A stretch of 64,000 bases of DNA. Source: Halorussus halophilus (lineage in GTDB: Archaea; Halobacteriota; Halobacteria; Halobacteriales; Haladaptataceae). The DNA lies in NCBI RefSeq assembly GCF_008831545.1, contig NZ_CP044523.1:744001-808000 (forward strand). Direction: 5' to 3'. Shown piece after piece: positions 52,185-59,314 of this stretch (position 1 is the first letter of the stretch; each line of letters starts with the position of its first letter). The position numbers and the translations under genes were made by a program. Under the pieces are notes generated by a model, which saw only the letters and a program-made list of their open reading frames with translations, was not told the DNA's origin and did no database searches.

Positions 52185-52655
52185 TCACAGTTCCTCGCTC
52201 CCGATCTGCTCACCGACGACTGACACGGGGTCGTCTAACTCCGCCCAGTTCGCTTCCGGGTCGATACCCGCCTCGGTGTAGAATCCGTTCCGCCGATAGG
52301 TGTCGTACAGGAACTTCACGACCGTCGCGGCAGCTTTAGCTTCCGTGGTCGCACTTTGCACGAGTAATCCAACAGCGGCTTCAGTCCCTCCTGCCGCCTC
52401 GACCGCCGCCCGGCCATCCATGGGCAACCCGAATTCCATAGCCAGTTCGTCTATCAGACTCGCACCGAATTCCGCCGGGTCAACGCTCGCTTCTTCGGTC
52501 CCGTGTTCGAACGTTCGGCGAAGGTCTCGCTCGATATCATACAGAGTTTCGGGGTCGCATTCGGCCTTCTCTGCACTTTCTGTGAGTCGGTTGAATTGCT
52601 CTTCGTCGGTCTCCGTCGCTATGCCGTTTATCGTTTCTAAGAGAATCTGAATCAT
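52185..52655 (-). CDS. virion-module hypothetical protein, 156 aa
   Basis: It starts at the ATG at 52655, which overlaps the upstream stop (ATGA). The protein is acidic and helix-rich (ITEL-like amphipathic helices, EDAVEAAGGTEAAVGLLV). I see no motif I can name. Its position in the first virion operon, upstream of the ATPase, suggests a minor structural or assembly role. Confidence 0.6.
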   Translation of the reverse strand: MIQILLETINGIATETDEEQFNRLTESAEKAECDPETLYDIERDLRRTFEHGTEEASVDPAEFGASLIDELAMEFGLPMDGRAAVEAAGGTEAAVGLLVQSATTEAKAAATVVKFLYDTYRRNGFYTEAGIDPEANWAELDDPVSVVGEQIGSEEL

Positions 52656-53731
52656 GGCCACGTCTCGCTATCTTCGAAATTGAATTGTCCGGTATCCTGT
52701 TCTGGGCGTTCTCGGCTATCGTCACCTGACTTGACTGCTCTCTCGGTGGAATCGGAGTAGCCAGTACTCTCCCTGTCTCGCTCACCCGACTCGCGCTCTC
52801 TATCGGTAGAATCCCTATCGTTCGACTTGCGATAGCGCGCGTAGCCAACAGCGCGGCTTCCCACGATATTGGTGAGAGACATAGCGAGCAAGAGGTTTGG
52901 ACCGAGGTCAACGTCCTTCTCGTCGGCCCATGCTACGATGAGTTCCTGAAGCTTCTCGCGTTCTCTGTCGTCTAACTCCCATCCTTCCCATCCGGTCGCT
53001 TTCGCTGCCGAGTGGAACGGCATCGTACAGACGGAACCGAGAAGGGCATCGCTCACTATCGCGCCCTGTACCTCACTCGCACCCGAATCGGGTGGGTTGG
53101 CGGGGTTTTCCTCCGAATCTGGGGGAGTGCGCGATTCACCCTCTTCGACCGACGAATCAAGGGCGTCTTTGAGTTCTTGTCGTCGCTGACGGGTTTCCTC
53201 GTCGGGTGCGTCGTCGATTATCTCCTGCGTCTTCGACGTGGTACCCGACTCGTCGTCACTATCGGCGTTGTCGTTCCGGATTCGGGCCATCAATCCGCCC
53301 GAGTTCGCCTCATCCCCCGTCTCTGGTTCGCTTTCGTCGTCGTCGTGCTGTTCGGTCACCCCAGACGTACTGGCGGACTCCTCGTCTGGTTCGAAGTCGT
53401 CCGGTGTAACGTTCTCGGGAAGGTCCGTATCGTCGGGCGGGCTAACTTCTGGTCGGTTCTTCGACTCGAAACCATCGGGTGATAGCTTCTCGCTCCCTTC
53501 TTCGGTAACGACAACTGCGGTTTCTTCAGGCTCTGTAGCTGTCGATTCTGCTTGTTCGTTCGTTGCTGGTGGGTCCGGATCGTCTGAGTCGTTATTGGAA
53601 TCATCCGAGTTCGACTGATTGAGGTATTCTCTCGCTCTATCTGAGTCCCAATCGTGTTTGTTGACGAGATGTGACCACGCTCCTCGCGGGTCCACAGTCT
53701 CGGGACATTCCGGGCAGTCTATGTCTGCCAT
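52652..53731 (-). CDS. zinc-finger protein with long acidic linker
   Basis: A 359-residue protein. It starts with a C2H2-like zinc finger, DCPECPETVDPRGAWSHLVNKHDW (Cys-x2-Cys-x12-His-x4-His, within residues 5-28). A 190-residue Asp/Glu/Ser-rich disordered region follows, then a helical domain (about residues 225-290: LLGSVCTMPFHSAAKATGWEGW, LLLAMSLTNIVGSRAVGYARY) and a Arg/Glu/Ser tail. It leads the ATPase operon. It may be a DNA-binding minor capsid or scaffold protein, which is inference. Confidence 0.6.
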   Translation of the reverse strand: MADIDCPECPETVDPRGAWSHLVNKHDWDSDRAREYLNQSNSDDSNNDSDDPDPPATNEQAESTATEPEETAVVVTEEGSEKLSPDGFESKNRPEVSPPDDTDLPENVTPDDFEPDEESASTSGVTEQHDDDESEPETGDEANSGGLMARIRNDNADSDDESGTTSKTQEIIDDAPDEETRQRRQELKDALDSSVEEGESRTPPDSEENPANPPDSGASEVQGAIVSDALLGSVCTMPFHSAAKATGWEGWELDDREREKLQELIVAWADEKDVDLGPNLLLAMSLTNIVGSRAVGYARYRKSNDRDSTDRERESGERDRESTGYSDSTERAVKSGDDSRERPEQDTGQFNFEDSETWP

Positions 53732-53770
53732 TGCGCCCGAATTTACCGGGTATGAGGTCTAAAAGACCAG

Positions 53771-53793
53771 AATCAGAATACAGGCGTATTACG
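53771..53793 (-). promoter_or_regulatory. conserved operator/promoter site before the ATPase operon
   Basis: On the + strand it reads aatcagaatac-aggc-gtattacg, identical to the site at 51423-51445 outside the 4-base spacer. It lies 40 bases before the ATG at 53731, with a TATA-like cttttaga (minus strand, 53758-53766) between. The stop codon of the 59-aa ribbon-helix-helix gene follows directly. Confidence 0.65.
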
Positions 53794-53973
53794 CTATCTT
53801 GTGACCTTAGCTGCTACCTCTGGTGGTAGGTTCATCACGTTGACCTGTAGCTTGTCTCGAACCGCGGCACGGATTAACTCGCTTGAATTCTGGTAGCCCA
53901 GTGGTCCGTAGGCGTGTTCGATTTTCCATAGCAGTTCGTCGGGGAACCGAACCGTTGTCGGGTCCATACTCAT
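53794..53973 (-). CDS. 59-aa ribbon-helix-helix DNA-binding protein
   Basis: MSMDPTTVRFPDELLWKIEHAYG is the usual ribbon-helix start, followed by YQNSSELIRAAVRDKLQ as the second helix. It ends one base from the 53771-53793 operator. A TATA-like cttaacta (about 54002-54009) is 30-36 bases before its ATG, and the flanking inverted repeat aacccat/gtgggtat may be its own operator. It is a strong candidate for a regulator of the virion promoters. Confidence 0.7.
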   Translation of the reverse strand: MSMDPTTVRFPDELLWKIEHAYGPLGYQNSSELIRAAVRDKLQVNVMNLPPEVAAKVTR

Positions 53974-54128
53974 GTTATACCCACTCCGATGATGGGTTGC
54001 TAGTTAAGGGTACGCCGCGAGCGAATTAAAAAAGCCAGAAAGAACCATGAAGCGGGTTGTATGTTGAGGGGCAGGGTGCAAGGAGAGGTAGCTTAATGAC
54101 ATATAGTGTAGAATACTGGTTGTGATTC

Positions 54129-54737
54129 ATGGAGAATAGCAATGGAGAAAGTCTGAGCGAAAAACAGATTGATGTAATGCTCCAGCAATATTTACAACTC
54201 CGGAATGAAACAATGGAGAATATCCGGCAACATAATCAGAGAATTCTAAGCGGAATTGCTTCACTGGGGTTGATTACTGGTTACGCGTTACTTGCTGAGG
54301 ACTACTGGATTGTTTCTGTCACCCCATTCATTTTAGGTTTGATGATGATACAATCTTTCCTGACACAGAGATACTTGGCTGCAAAAAGTAGTGCCTCTAT
54401 AACTCTTGAAAATCGTCTCTCTGATGTAACTCCCATATTCCGATGGGAGAAAAAATATGGTGGGTTCTATGGAGATGAGCCAGAACTTTTGAGAAAGTCA
54501 CCTTCATCGATAGTGGGTTGGGATGATATTCTCAGACATTCATTATCCTTACTTGCTATATTGGTGTATCTCGCAGCTATCTACCTTTCATATATTACTT
54601 GGGAGTCGAGGCCAACTATATTATCTTCTGTGGACATATATTTATTAACGGTATCTTATCTCATTGTAACGGTGCTTATAGCGTGTGCTGGCGGAATTAG
54701 TCTGAAATTCGTCCAAGAAGTGGATCCAACCTCTTGA
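54129..54737 (+). CDS. four-segment membrane protein, possible moron
   Basis: A 202-residue, AT-rich gene on the + strand, against the surrounding leftward genes. It has about four membrane segments (ILSGIASLGLITGYALLA, YWIVSVTPFILGLMMIQSF, LSLLAILVYLAAIYLSYI, LLTVSYLIVTVLIACAGG), with a helical N-terminal region and a loop rich in Lys/Arg/Asp. The layout recalls SLATT-type or exclusion proteins, but I see no diagnostic motif. It has its own TATA-like catata 22-29 bases before the ATG. Opposite strand and base use suggest later acquisition. Confidence 0.55.
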   Translation: MENSNGESLSEKQIDVMLQQYLQLRNETMENIRQHNQRILSGIASLGLITGYALLAEDYWIVSVTPFILGLMMIQSFLTQRYLAAKSSASITLENRLSDVTPIFRWEKKYGGFYGDEPELLRKSPSSIVGWDDILRHSLSLLAILVYLAAIYLSYITWESRPTILSSVDIYLLTVSYLIVTVLIACAGGISLKFVQEVDPTS

Positions 54738-54790
54738 AATCGATTTGCCGAGATTAGAAGTGAGTGAGTTAGAATCTCTCGGTAGAGTTC

Positions 54791-54964
54791 TTATTGACCG
54801 TTCGGATGAGAACGCCGTTCGAATTCCGAACTGGCGGCTGCACCGTTCTTCACGCAGGTCATGTCCGTACAATCCGGACAGGCGTGTACTGTGTCGGTGT
54901 TATCGCCGAAGGTGCGGGCGAACTGTTCGGTGACGAATGCACCGCAAGACTCGCAGTTCGTCAT
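54791..54964 (-). CDS. 57-aa zinc-ribbon-like protein
   Basis: It starts at the ATG at 54964, MTNCESCGAFVTEQFARTFG, followed by CPDCTDMTCVKNG. The Cys-x2-Cys...Cys-x2-Cys pairs can hold one zinc. It overlaps the previous gene by 4 bases (ATGA) and ends the leftward micro-gene chain. Confidence 0.65.
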   Translation of the reverse strand: MTNCESCGAFVTEQFARTFGDNTDTVHACPDCTDMTCVKNGAAASSEFERRSHPNGQ

Positions 54965-55119
54965 AGGCCGAAATCCTCCGGATCGTGTTCGGCGATGTGG
55001 TCGCACTTCTTCGTACCAACAGCGGATAGGTCCGCGCCACAGGCCGGACACTCCGTGAGAACCGTGCGTCTGCTCGCGCTTCCTCTCTGAGAGTCGTAGG
55101 TACGACTTTGAATCGCCAT
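54961..55119 (-). CDS. 52-aa zinc-finger protein
   Basis: From the ATG at 55119: MAIQSRTYDSQRGSASRRT, then CPACGADLSAVGTKKCDHIAEH, a Cys-x2-Cys-x13-Cys-x2-His knuckle with nearby His. It is one base from the stop of the 129-aa regulator. Confidence 0.62.
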   Translation of the reverse strand: MAIQSRTYDSQRGSASRRTVLTECPACGADLSAVGTKKCDHIAEHDPEDFGL

Positions 55120-55120
55120 T

Positions 55121-55510
55121 CTACCGCACCTCCAACCACGGGTCTTGAATCGGGTCACCGATTCGAGCGATGTAACCACGCTCTCGAAGTGGCTCGATGA
55201 TACGCCGCGAAACGCTCTCCTTTGGGACGTTTGCTTGCGATGCGATGATGCTCTTCGCTTCGCGGAGCGGAATGGCCTGCCCGTTGCAACTGACTGATTT
55301 CAGTGTCTCGTAGCCCTTAGCAAGCGCGTCGTCGTCACGCGGAGGTTCACGTCCACCGTCAGTTACCGGGTTCTTGACTATCCGCTTCATGTGGGTGCGA
55401 ACGCCCTCCGACCGGTTCTCGACAACCTCGTCGTACTCTTCGACAAGAGCCTTCGGAACCCGAACAGTGACGCGCTTCATCTTGCTCTCGTCACTCTCCA
55501 TCTGCGCCAT
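55121..55510 (-). CDS. ribbon-helix-helix plus winged-helix regulator
   Basis: A 129-residue protein from the ATG at 55510 (MAQMESDESKMKRVTV). An N-terminal RHH-like strand and helix (MKRVTVRVPKALVEEYDEVVENRSEGVR) precede a C-terminal winged-helix-like segment (REAKSIIASQANVPKESVSRRIIEPLRERGYIARI). Its ATG overlaps the stop of the preceding small gene (TAATG). It is probably a DNA-binding controller of early or late genes. Confidence 0.65.
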   Translation of the reverse strand: MAQMESDESKMKRVTVRVPKALVEEYDEVVENRSEGVRTHMKRIVKNPVTDGGREPPRDDDALAKGYETLKSVSCNGQAIPLREAKSIIASQANVPKESVSRRIIEPLRERGYIARIGDPIQDPWLEVR

Positions 55511-55665
55511 TATTCCGACACCTCCGTATGACGGTAGGCAGGTCCGTATGACTCGTTCAAATCGCAAGACGGGGATGGAATTACACCCACGACGGAGAGT
55601 ATGTAGGACACCCCCCTGTGGTCCTGACGAGGACTCACGCGCTCACGTGTGCGCGTTGCCGTCAT
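55510..55665 (-). CDS. 51-aa basic hypothetical protein
   Basis: MTATRTRERVSPRQDHRGVS starts it. Its ATG overlaps the stop of the next gene up (ATGA), and its TAA overlaps the start of the RHH regulator. It is basic with one Cys. It is unrecognised and is accepted mainly for the tight coupling on both sides. Confidence 0.45.
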   Translation of the reverse strand: MTATRTRERVSPRQDHRGVSYILSVVGVIPSPSCDLNESYGPAYRHTEVSE

Positions 55666-55868
55666 CGCTCTACTACCTCCTCGTTCTCCGGTTGGCTAAC
55701 GGTCTCGGGAAGGTACGTGAACCCTTCCTCGCAACCGGGACAGTCGAGAGGAACAACGTAGTTGCCTTCCTCGTCCTGTTCGGCATCGTTCAGTGACGTA
55801 GACCAACCGCATTGCTTCGAGCAGACGGCTTCAAGGCTACCGTCTCCGTCGCCGGAGATACAGCGCAT
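55662..55868 (-). CDS. 68-aa zinc-finger-like protein
   Basis: The ATG at 55868 overlaps the stop of the SWIM gene (ATGA). The product, MRCISGDGDGSLEAVCSKQCG ... VPLDCPGCEEGF, holds Cys-x3-Cys and Cys-x2-Cys pairs able to bind one zinc. The C-terminal 20 residues are acidic. Confidence 0.6.
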   Translation of the reverse strand: MRCISGDGDGSLEAVCSKQCGWSTSLNDAEQDEEGNYVVPLDCPGCEEGFTYLPETVSQPENEEVVER

Positions 55869-56275
55869 CACGAGCAACCACCTACCTCACGGTCGGTGAC
55901 TGAGAGCCACCACGGCGGCGAGAGATGCTTCTGTTCGGTGCTGAGGTCGGTTACAGCGAGGTCGGAGCGTACCCACCGCCACCAGAGATAGGCGACGTGG
56001 GCGCACCAGTCGCGGTAGTGGTAGCCGTCGCAAGGGCACTCGGCGCGTAGGCTTCCGTCGAGTAGGGTGAACAGTACGCGATGATGGGCAAGTTCGTCGC
56101 TGTCGGTGTACCCCATGAGTACGTCGAACTCGGCCGCTGTCGCGGAGCCGCACTCGGCAGGTGCGGTTTGCGCTCGCTTCCACGACTTGCTGTTCTCCCA
56201 GTCTTCGGGGAATGTGAGTCGTTGTGGGCCTCCGATTCGATTCTGGATGGTTGTATGGGCTTTCTCGACACTCAT
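55868..56275 (-). CDS. SWIM zinc-finger protein
   Basis: A 135-residue protein. The SWIM signature is at about residues 78-95: AECPCDGYHYRDWCAH, i.e. Cys-x-Cys-xn-Cys-x-His, followed by VAYLWWRW. SWIM domains bind DNA or proteins and accompany recombinases and nucleases. Its ATG at 56275 overlaps the stop of the gene before (ATGA). Confidence 0.78.
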   Translation of the reverse strand: MSVEKAHTTIQNRIGGPQRLTFPEDWENSKSWKRAQTAPAECGSATAAEFDVLMGYTDSDELAHHRVLFTLLDGSLRAECPCDGYHYRDWCAHVAYLWWRWVRSDLAVTDLSTEQKHLSPPWWLSVTDREVGGCS

Positions 56276-56391
56276 AGCCCGCCAACTGCCTCCTCTGCGT
56301 CGTGCGGTCCGTTTTCACAGATTCGGCGTGGTAGCCCGTAGCCGGTCTTCGTCGTCATCCGACCACCGCAGGTCGGGCAGTACCGTCTCAC
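56272..56391 (-). CDS. 39-aa zinc-ribbon mini-protein
   Basis: It starts at a GTG (56391) that overlaps the stop of the gene before it (GTGA): VRRYCPTCGGRMTTKTGYG, then ICENGPHDAEEA. Its stop overlaps the ATG of the SWIM gene. It has a CxxC knuckle with further Cys and His. Confidence 0.6.
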   Translation of the reverse strand: MRRYCPTCGGRMTTKTGYGLPRRICENGPHDAEEAVGGL

Positions 56392-56498
56392 GGGTGACAC
56401 CTCCCGTCATCAAGCGCAGGACAGTCTTTCTGCGGGCTATCGATGACGAAGCCGCAGAACTCGCAGATGGGTCGGTCGGAGCCGGACGCACGGCTCAC
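56388..56498 (-). CDS. 36-aa Cys-rich mini-protein, first gene of the right-end operon
   Basis: It starts at a GTG (56498) with a purine-rich aaggtgg nearby. The product runs RPICEFCGFVIDSPQKDCPA...RCHP, with four Cys and one His. It overlaps the next gene by 4 bases. It lies just inside the right att site and hairpin. Confidence 0.58.
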   Translation of the reverse strand: MSRASGSDRPICEFCGFVIDSPQKDCPALDDGRCHP

Positions 56499-56521
56499 GC
56501 TGACCACCTTAGTTGAGTGAA

Positions 56522-56544
56522 ATAGCGGCAAAGAAGGCCGCTAT
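56522..56544. terminator. hairpin between att site and first operon
   Basis: A perfect 8-bp stem (atagcggc / gccgctat) with a 7-base loop, aaagaag. AT-rich DNA (cctttatttt) lies between it and the tRNA 3' end. It may end tRNA transcription or be a protein-binding arm of the att site. Another role, such as control of the operon that starts at 56498, is possible. Confidence 0.45.
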
Positions 56545-56556
56545 CCTTTATTTTGG

Positions 56557-56571
56557 AGTGGGACCGCCGAG
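56557..56571. repeat. attR-type attachment core in tRNA-Pro
   Basis: The 15 bases agtgggaccgccgag are identical to 38076-38090. They cover the discriminator and acceptor end of the tRNA plus the start of the T-stem, as expected for archaeal integrases that use the 3' part of tRNA genes. Confidence 0.8.
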
Positions 56572-56629
56572 ATTCGAACTCAGGTCCTACCGACCCCATC
56601 GGCAGAGGATACCACTACCCTACGGTCCC
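56559..56629 (-). tRNA. tRNA-Pro (anticodon GGG)
   Basis: A 71-base cloverleaf. The acceptor is gggaccg/cggtccc, the D-arm gggt...tcct, the anticodon stem tgccg/cggta around the loop atggggt (anticodon GGG), and the T-arm ctgag-ttcgaat-ctcgg. The discriminator is A. No intron is needed. The gene is intact despite the provirus, whose core restores the 3' end. Confidence 0.9.
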
Positions 56630-56687
56630 GCAGAGTTTCGTTTGCTGCGTTTCGAAGAAAGACCGTCCTGTGTTTAAGCGCTTCGTT

Positions 56688-57752
56688 TCAGTCGTCGTCC
56701 CGTGGCACGACGAGGTCGCCGTCGTCCCGCACTGCCAGACTCGCCAGCGGGTCGTTTTCGTACGCCGCGACGCCGTGCATGCGGCCCAGCACGTAGCCGT
56801 CGTGTTCGGCTTCGACGGTCGCCTTCGGCTCGCCGTGCGGGGTGACGACGTCCGCGATTACGTCGCCTTCCGAGACCACATCCCCCGCCTCTTTGCGGTG
56901 GCGGACGATGCCCGGCGTCTCGGTGTGCGGGCCGACGCAACGCTTGACAGAAAAATCGACCGGCGCGTCGTAGCCCACCGCGTCTGGGGTGGGTTCCCCA
57001 GCGAGCATCCCGAGTTCGCACATGACGTTTCGTAAGCCCGTCACTGCGGCGGCGCGTACGTCCTCTTCCACCACGTCGTGACCACCTAATTCAGCAGTAA
57101 AGGCCGGAATCCCCGCGTTGTTCAGGGCCGCTCCCGCAGTGGAACGCTGGAGGTTCTGTTCGGTGTACTCCTCGGCGGCGTACTCGTTGACCACTGGCAT
57201 GCCGAAGGCCTCGCAGAGTCGTTCCAGTTCTCCGGCGAGTTCGTGGGCTTCGTTCTCCGTGCGTTGCTCGCCATACAGAACTCGGTCCCGAATCAGGAAC
57301 GGTACCGACCCGACGTGCGCAGTGTGCAAATCGACCAGCGCGTCGGCCGATTCCGCGAACTCGTCGTACACTCGCTCGTCGATGAGTTGCTGGACGCTCG
57401 GCGGGCGCGTACTCTCGGCGTCGGAGTCGGGGAAGTAGCGGTTGGGATCCTCGTCGTCGTAGTAGGACGTGCGCGTATTCCGTCGCAGTCCCGCCGGGTT
57501 GAGATTCGGTAGGCAGACGACAGTGCCAGCAATTTCCTCGGGGAGTTCGTCGGTCATCAGGTCCTGCGCCGCCGCCAAGCCAGTTACCTCGTTGCCGTGA
57601 ATCGACGCGGTCACCCAGAGCGTCGGGCCGTCTTCGGTGCCCTCCGCAATCAGGACGGGCAGTCGTTCGGGCGTTCCAGTGGGAAGGTCTGTCACGTCGA
57701 GCCAGCCAGTGACGAGTTCGCCGGGAACTGAGTCTGCGGTGCCGACTTGCAT
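56688..57752 (-). CDS. succinylglutamate desuccinylase/aspartoacylase family zinc hydrolase
   Basis: A 354-residue M14-like metallo-hydrolase. The zinc site is formed by ASIHGNEVTG (His and Glu) and VDLHTAHV (second His), with an Arg-containing NLNPAGLRRNTRTS. The C-terminal domain has a biotinyl/lipoyl-like beta fold (RHRKEAGDVVSEGDVIADVVTPHGE). The family removes acyl groups from amino acids or similar small molecules; the exact substrate is not evident. It is the first host gene beyond the tRNA. Confidence 0.85.
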   Translation of the reverse strand: MQVGTADSVPGELVTGWLDVTDLPTGTPERLPVLIAEGTEDGPTLWVTASIHGNEVTGLAAAQDLMTDELPEEIAGTVVCLPNLNPAGLRRNTRTSYYDDEDPNRYFPDSDAESTRPPSVQQLIDERVYDEFAESADALVDLHTAHVGSVPFLIRDRVLYGEQRTENEAHELAGELERLCEAFGMPVVNEYAAEEYTEQNLQRSTAGAALNNAGIPAFTAELGGHDVVEEDVRAAAVTGLRNVMCELGMLAGEPTPDAVGYDAPVDFSVKRCVGPHTETPGIVRHRKEAGDVVSEGDVIADVVTPHGEPKATVEAEHDGYVLGRMHGVAAYENDPLASLAVRDDGDLVVPRDDD

Positions 57753-57801
57753 ACGTCGAGCGAGTCACGGCAACGACAAAAGAATGTGTCTGGCGGCAGC
57801 C

Positions 57802-58731
57802 TCAGACGAGGACGCGCTCTAACTCGACCGCGATTCCGGCGTCGGCCTCGGGGTCCCCGTACATCGTTCCCAGACAGACTGCGGCGTCGTCAGGCGTGAA
57901 GCAGGCGACCAGTTCGTCCTGTTCGGCGTCCTCTGCGGAAATCACGCCCGGTGCGTACACCTGTGCGCCCTTCGCGACTTCCTCGGCGGCGCTGTACGCG
58001 ATGGTGACTCTCGGCAAATTCTCCAGCGCGCGCTCTGCTGGAAGAACGACTTCGCGTAGCCAGTCGTCTTTCTCGCTCGCTCGCGGTTCCTCACTCAGTT
58101 CGTCTCCGCTCGCGGATTCCGAGGTGCTTCGCACCTCGCCTTCACGCCATCTTCCCAGCGCATCCGAGAGGTCCTGCAAGGTCACGAGCGTCGAGTCGTC
58201 GAACGGCCCGGTCGCGGTCCGGCGGAGGTGGCCCATGTGCGCGCCGGTTCCGAGCGCGAGGCCGAGGTCGTGACAGAGTTTTCGGATGTACGTCCCGCTC
58301 TCGCAGCGAATACGGAGCAGTGCCTGTCGGTCTTTTACCTCGAGTACGTCTAACTCGTAGATTTCCCGGACACGGAGTTTTCGAGACACCGCACTCTTTC
58401 GCGGTGGCTTCTGGTAGAGCGGGCCTTCGAACTCCGAGACGATGGCTTCCAGGTCGCCCGGCGCGTCGTCGTGGAGTTCCAACACGGCGACGTACTCTTT
58501 GGCGTCGAGAAACACCTGCGAGAGGCGGGTCGCCGCGCCGGTCAGCGTCGGCAGACAGCCGGTGACTTTGGGGTCGAGCGTTCCCGAATGAGCCGCTTGC
58601 TCGACTTCTGCCATATCTCGCACCCACGCCGCGACTTGGTGAGCCGAGGGTCCGGCGGGCTTGTCGATGTTGACGACACCGAATTCGAGAAGTTCGGTGG
58701 GCGTCCGGTCGCCTGGAGGTCCACGGAGCAT
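57802..58731 (-). CDS. cbf5: tRNA/rRNA pseudouridine synthase Cbf5
   Basis: A 309-residue catalytic subunit of H/ACA RNPs. It swaps uridine for pseudouridine in rRNA and can act on tRNA U55. The catalytic Asp lies in HSGTLDPKVTGCL. The TruB fold continues with GTYIRKLCHDLGLALGTGAHM, and a PUA domain is at the C-terminus (YAPGVISAEDAEQDELVAC). It sits in the archaeal cluster adk-DUF106-cmk-cbf5. Confidence 0.95.
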   Translation of the reverse strand: MLRGPPGDRTPTELLEFGVVNIDKPAGPSAHQVAAWVRDMAEVEQAAHSGTLDPKVTGCLPTLTGAATRLSQVFLDAKEYVAVLELHDDAPGDLEAIVSEFEGPLYQKPPRKSAVSRKLRVREIYELDVLEVKDRQALLRIRCESGTYIRKLCHDLGLALGTGAHMGHLRRTATGPFDDSTLVTLQDLSDALGRWREGEVRSTSESASGDELSEEPRASEKDDWLREVVLPAERALENLPRVTIAYSAAEEVAKGAQVYAPGVISAEDAEQDELVACFTPDDAAVCLGTMYGDPEADAGIAVELERVLV

Positions 58732-58735
58732 GAGC

Positions 58736-59314
58736 TTAGAAGTCGTACCGGATGCCTTCGACGGGGTACTTGCCCTCGTCGGCGTCGGCGTCGTAGTCGT
58801 CCACTGCGGTCACGAGCATGTCGAGGACTGATTCGGCGTCCCACCGAGCGGTGTTGATTGCGAGGTCGTAGATGGTGAGGTCGGTGATGTCGATGTCGTA
58901 GTACTCCTCGTAGCGCGCCGCCTCGCTCCCCTCGCGGGCTGAGGTCTCTTCGCTCGCATCCTCGACGCTCTTCTCCTCGCGGTCGGCGATGCGGGCCGCT
59001 CGCACGTCGAGCGGTGCGTCCAGCCACACTCGGAAGTCGGCGTGGTCGGCCGCCAGCCACCCCGCGAGTCGCGATTCGAGGACGACGTCGTCGCGTTCGG
59101 CGGCGATGTTGCGAAGCCGTCGGTCCAAGTCGCGGTCTATCTGGTCGTTCTCCTCGGCGAGTTTGTTGAATTCGAGGGGCGTGTAGCCCCGTTCGTCGGC
59201 GAGTTCGCGGAAGATGTCTCCGCCGCTGATGTGGTCCAAGCCGAGCGCCTCGGCGAGTTTCTTGGCGGTCGTACTCTTGCCGCTACCCGGTGGTCCGGAG
59301 ACGGTAATCAACAT
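58736..59314 (-). CDS. cmk: (d)CMP kinase
   Basis: A 192-residue kinase that phosphorylates CMP/dCMP. The P-loop GPPGSGKST is at residues 7-15. Further family motifs are [19 protein letters not shown] and [15 protein letters not shown] start it at 59314 (MLITVSGPP), because an upstream extension would cover GC-rich noncoding DNA. It ends 4 bases before the cbf5 start and is likely co-transcribed. Confidence 0.93.
   Translation of the reverse strand: MLITVSGPPGSGKSTTAKKLAEALGLDHISGGDIFRELADERGYTPLEFNKLAEENDQIDRDLDRRLRNIAAERDDVVLESRLAGWLAADHADFRVWLDAPLDVRAARIADREEKSVEDASEETSAREGSEAARYEEYYDIDITDLTIYDLAINTARWDAESVLDMLVTAVDDYDADADEGKYPVEGIRYDF

Larger units (their letters stand above)
38076..56571. 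mobile_element. integrated provirus in tRNA-Pro, 18.5 kb
   Basis: The element is bounded by a 15-bp direct repeat (agtgggaccgccgag at 38076-38090 and 56557-56571). The right copy is the 3' end of an intact tRNA-Pro gene. The left copy lies beside a tyrosine integrase. Inside are a PCNA, repressors, a toxin-antitoxin-like pair, a methyltransferase/nuclease pair, a serine recombinase, a packaging-type ATPase, two capsid-size proteins, many small membrane proteins and a chain of zinc-finger micro-genes. The gene layout points to the sphaerolipovirus/simulovirus group (icosahedral, inner-membrane viruses). No replication initiator is recognised. Confidence 0.85.

Noticed and set aside
53974-54128. 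Third copy of the virion operator (gaatac near 54110)
   Set aside because: Only gaatac matches; the gtatt arm and flanks are missing.
38076-56571. CRISPR array
   Set aside because: I looked for regularly spaced direct repeats throughout the window; only att copies, operators and palindromes were found.
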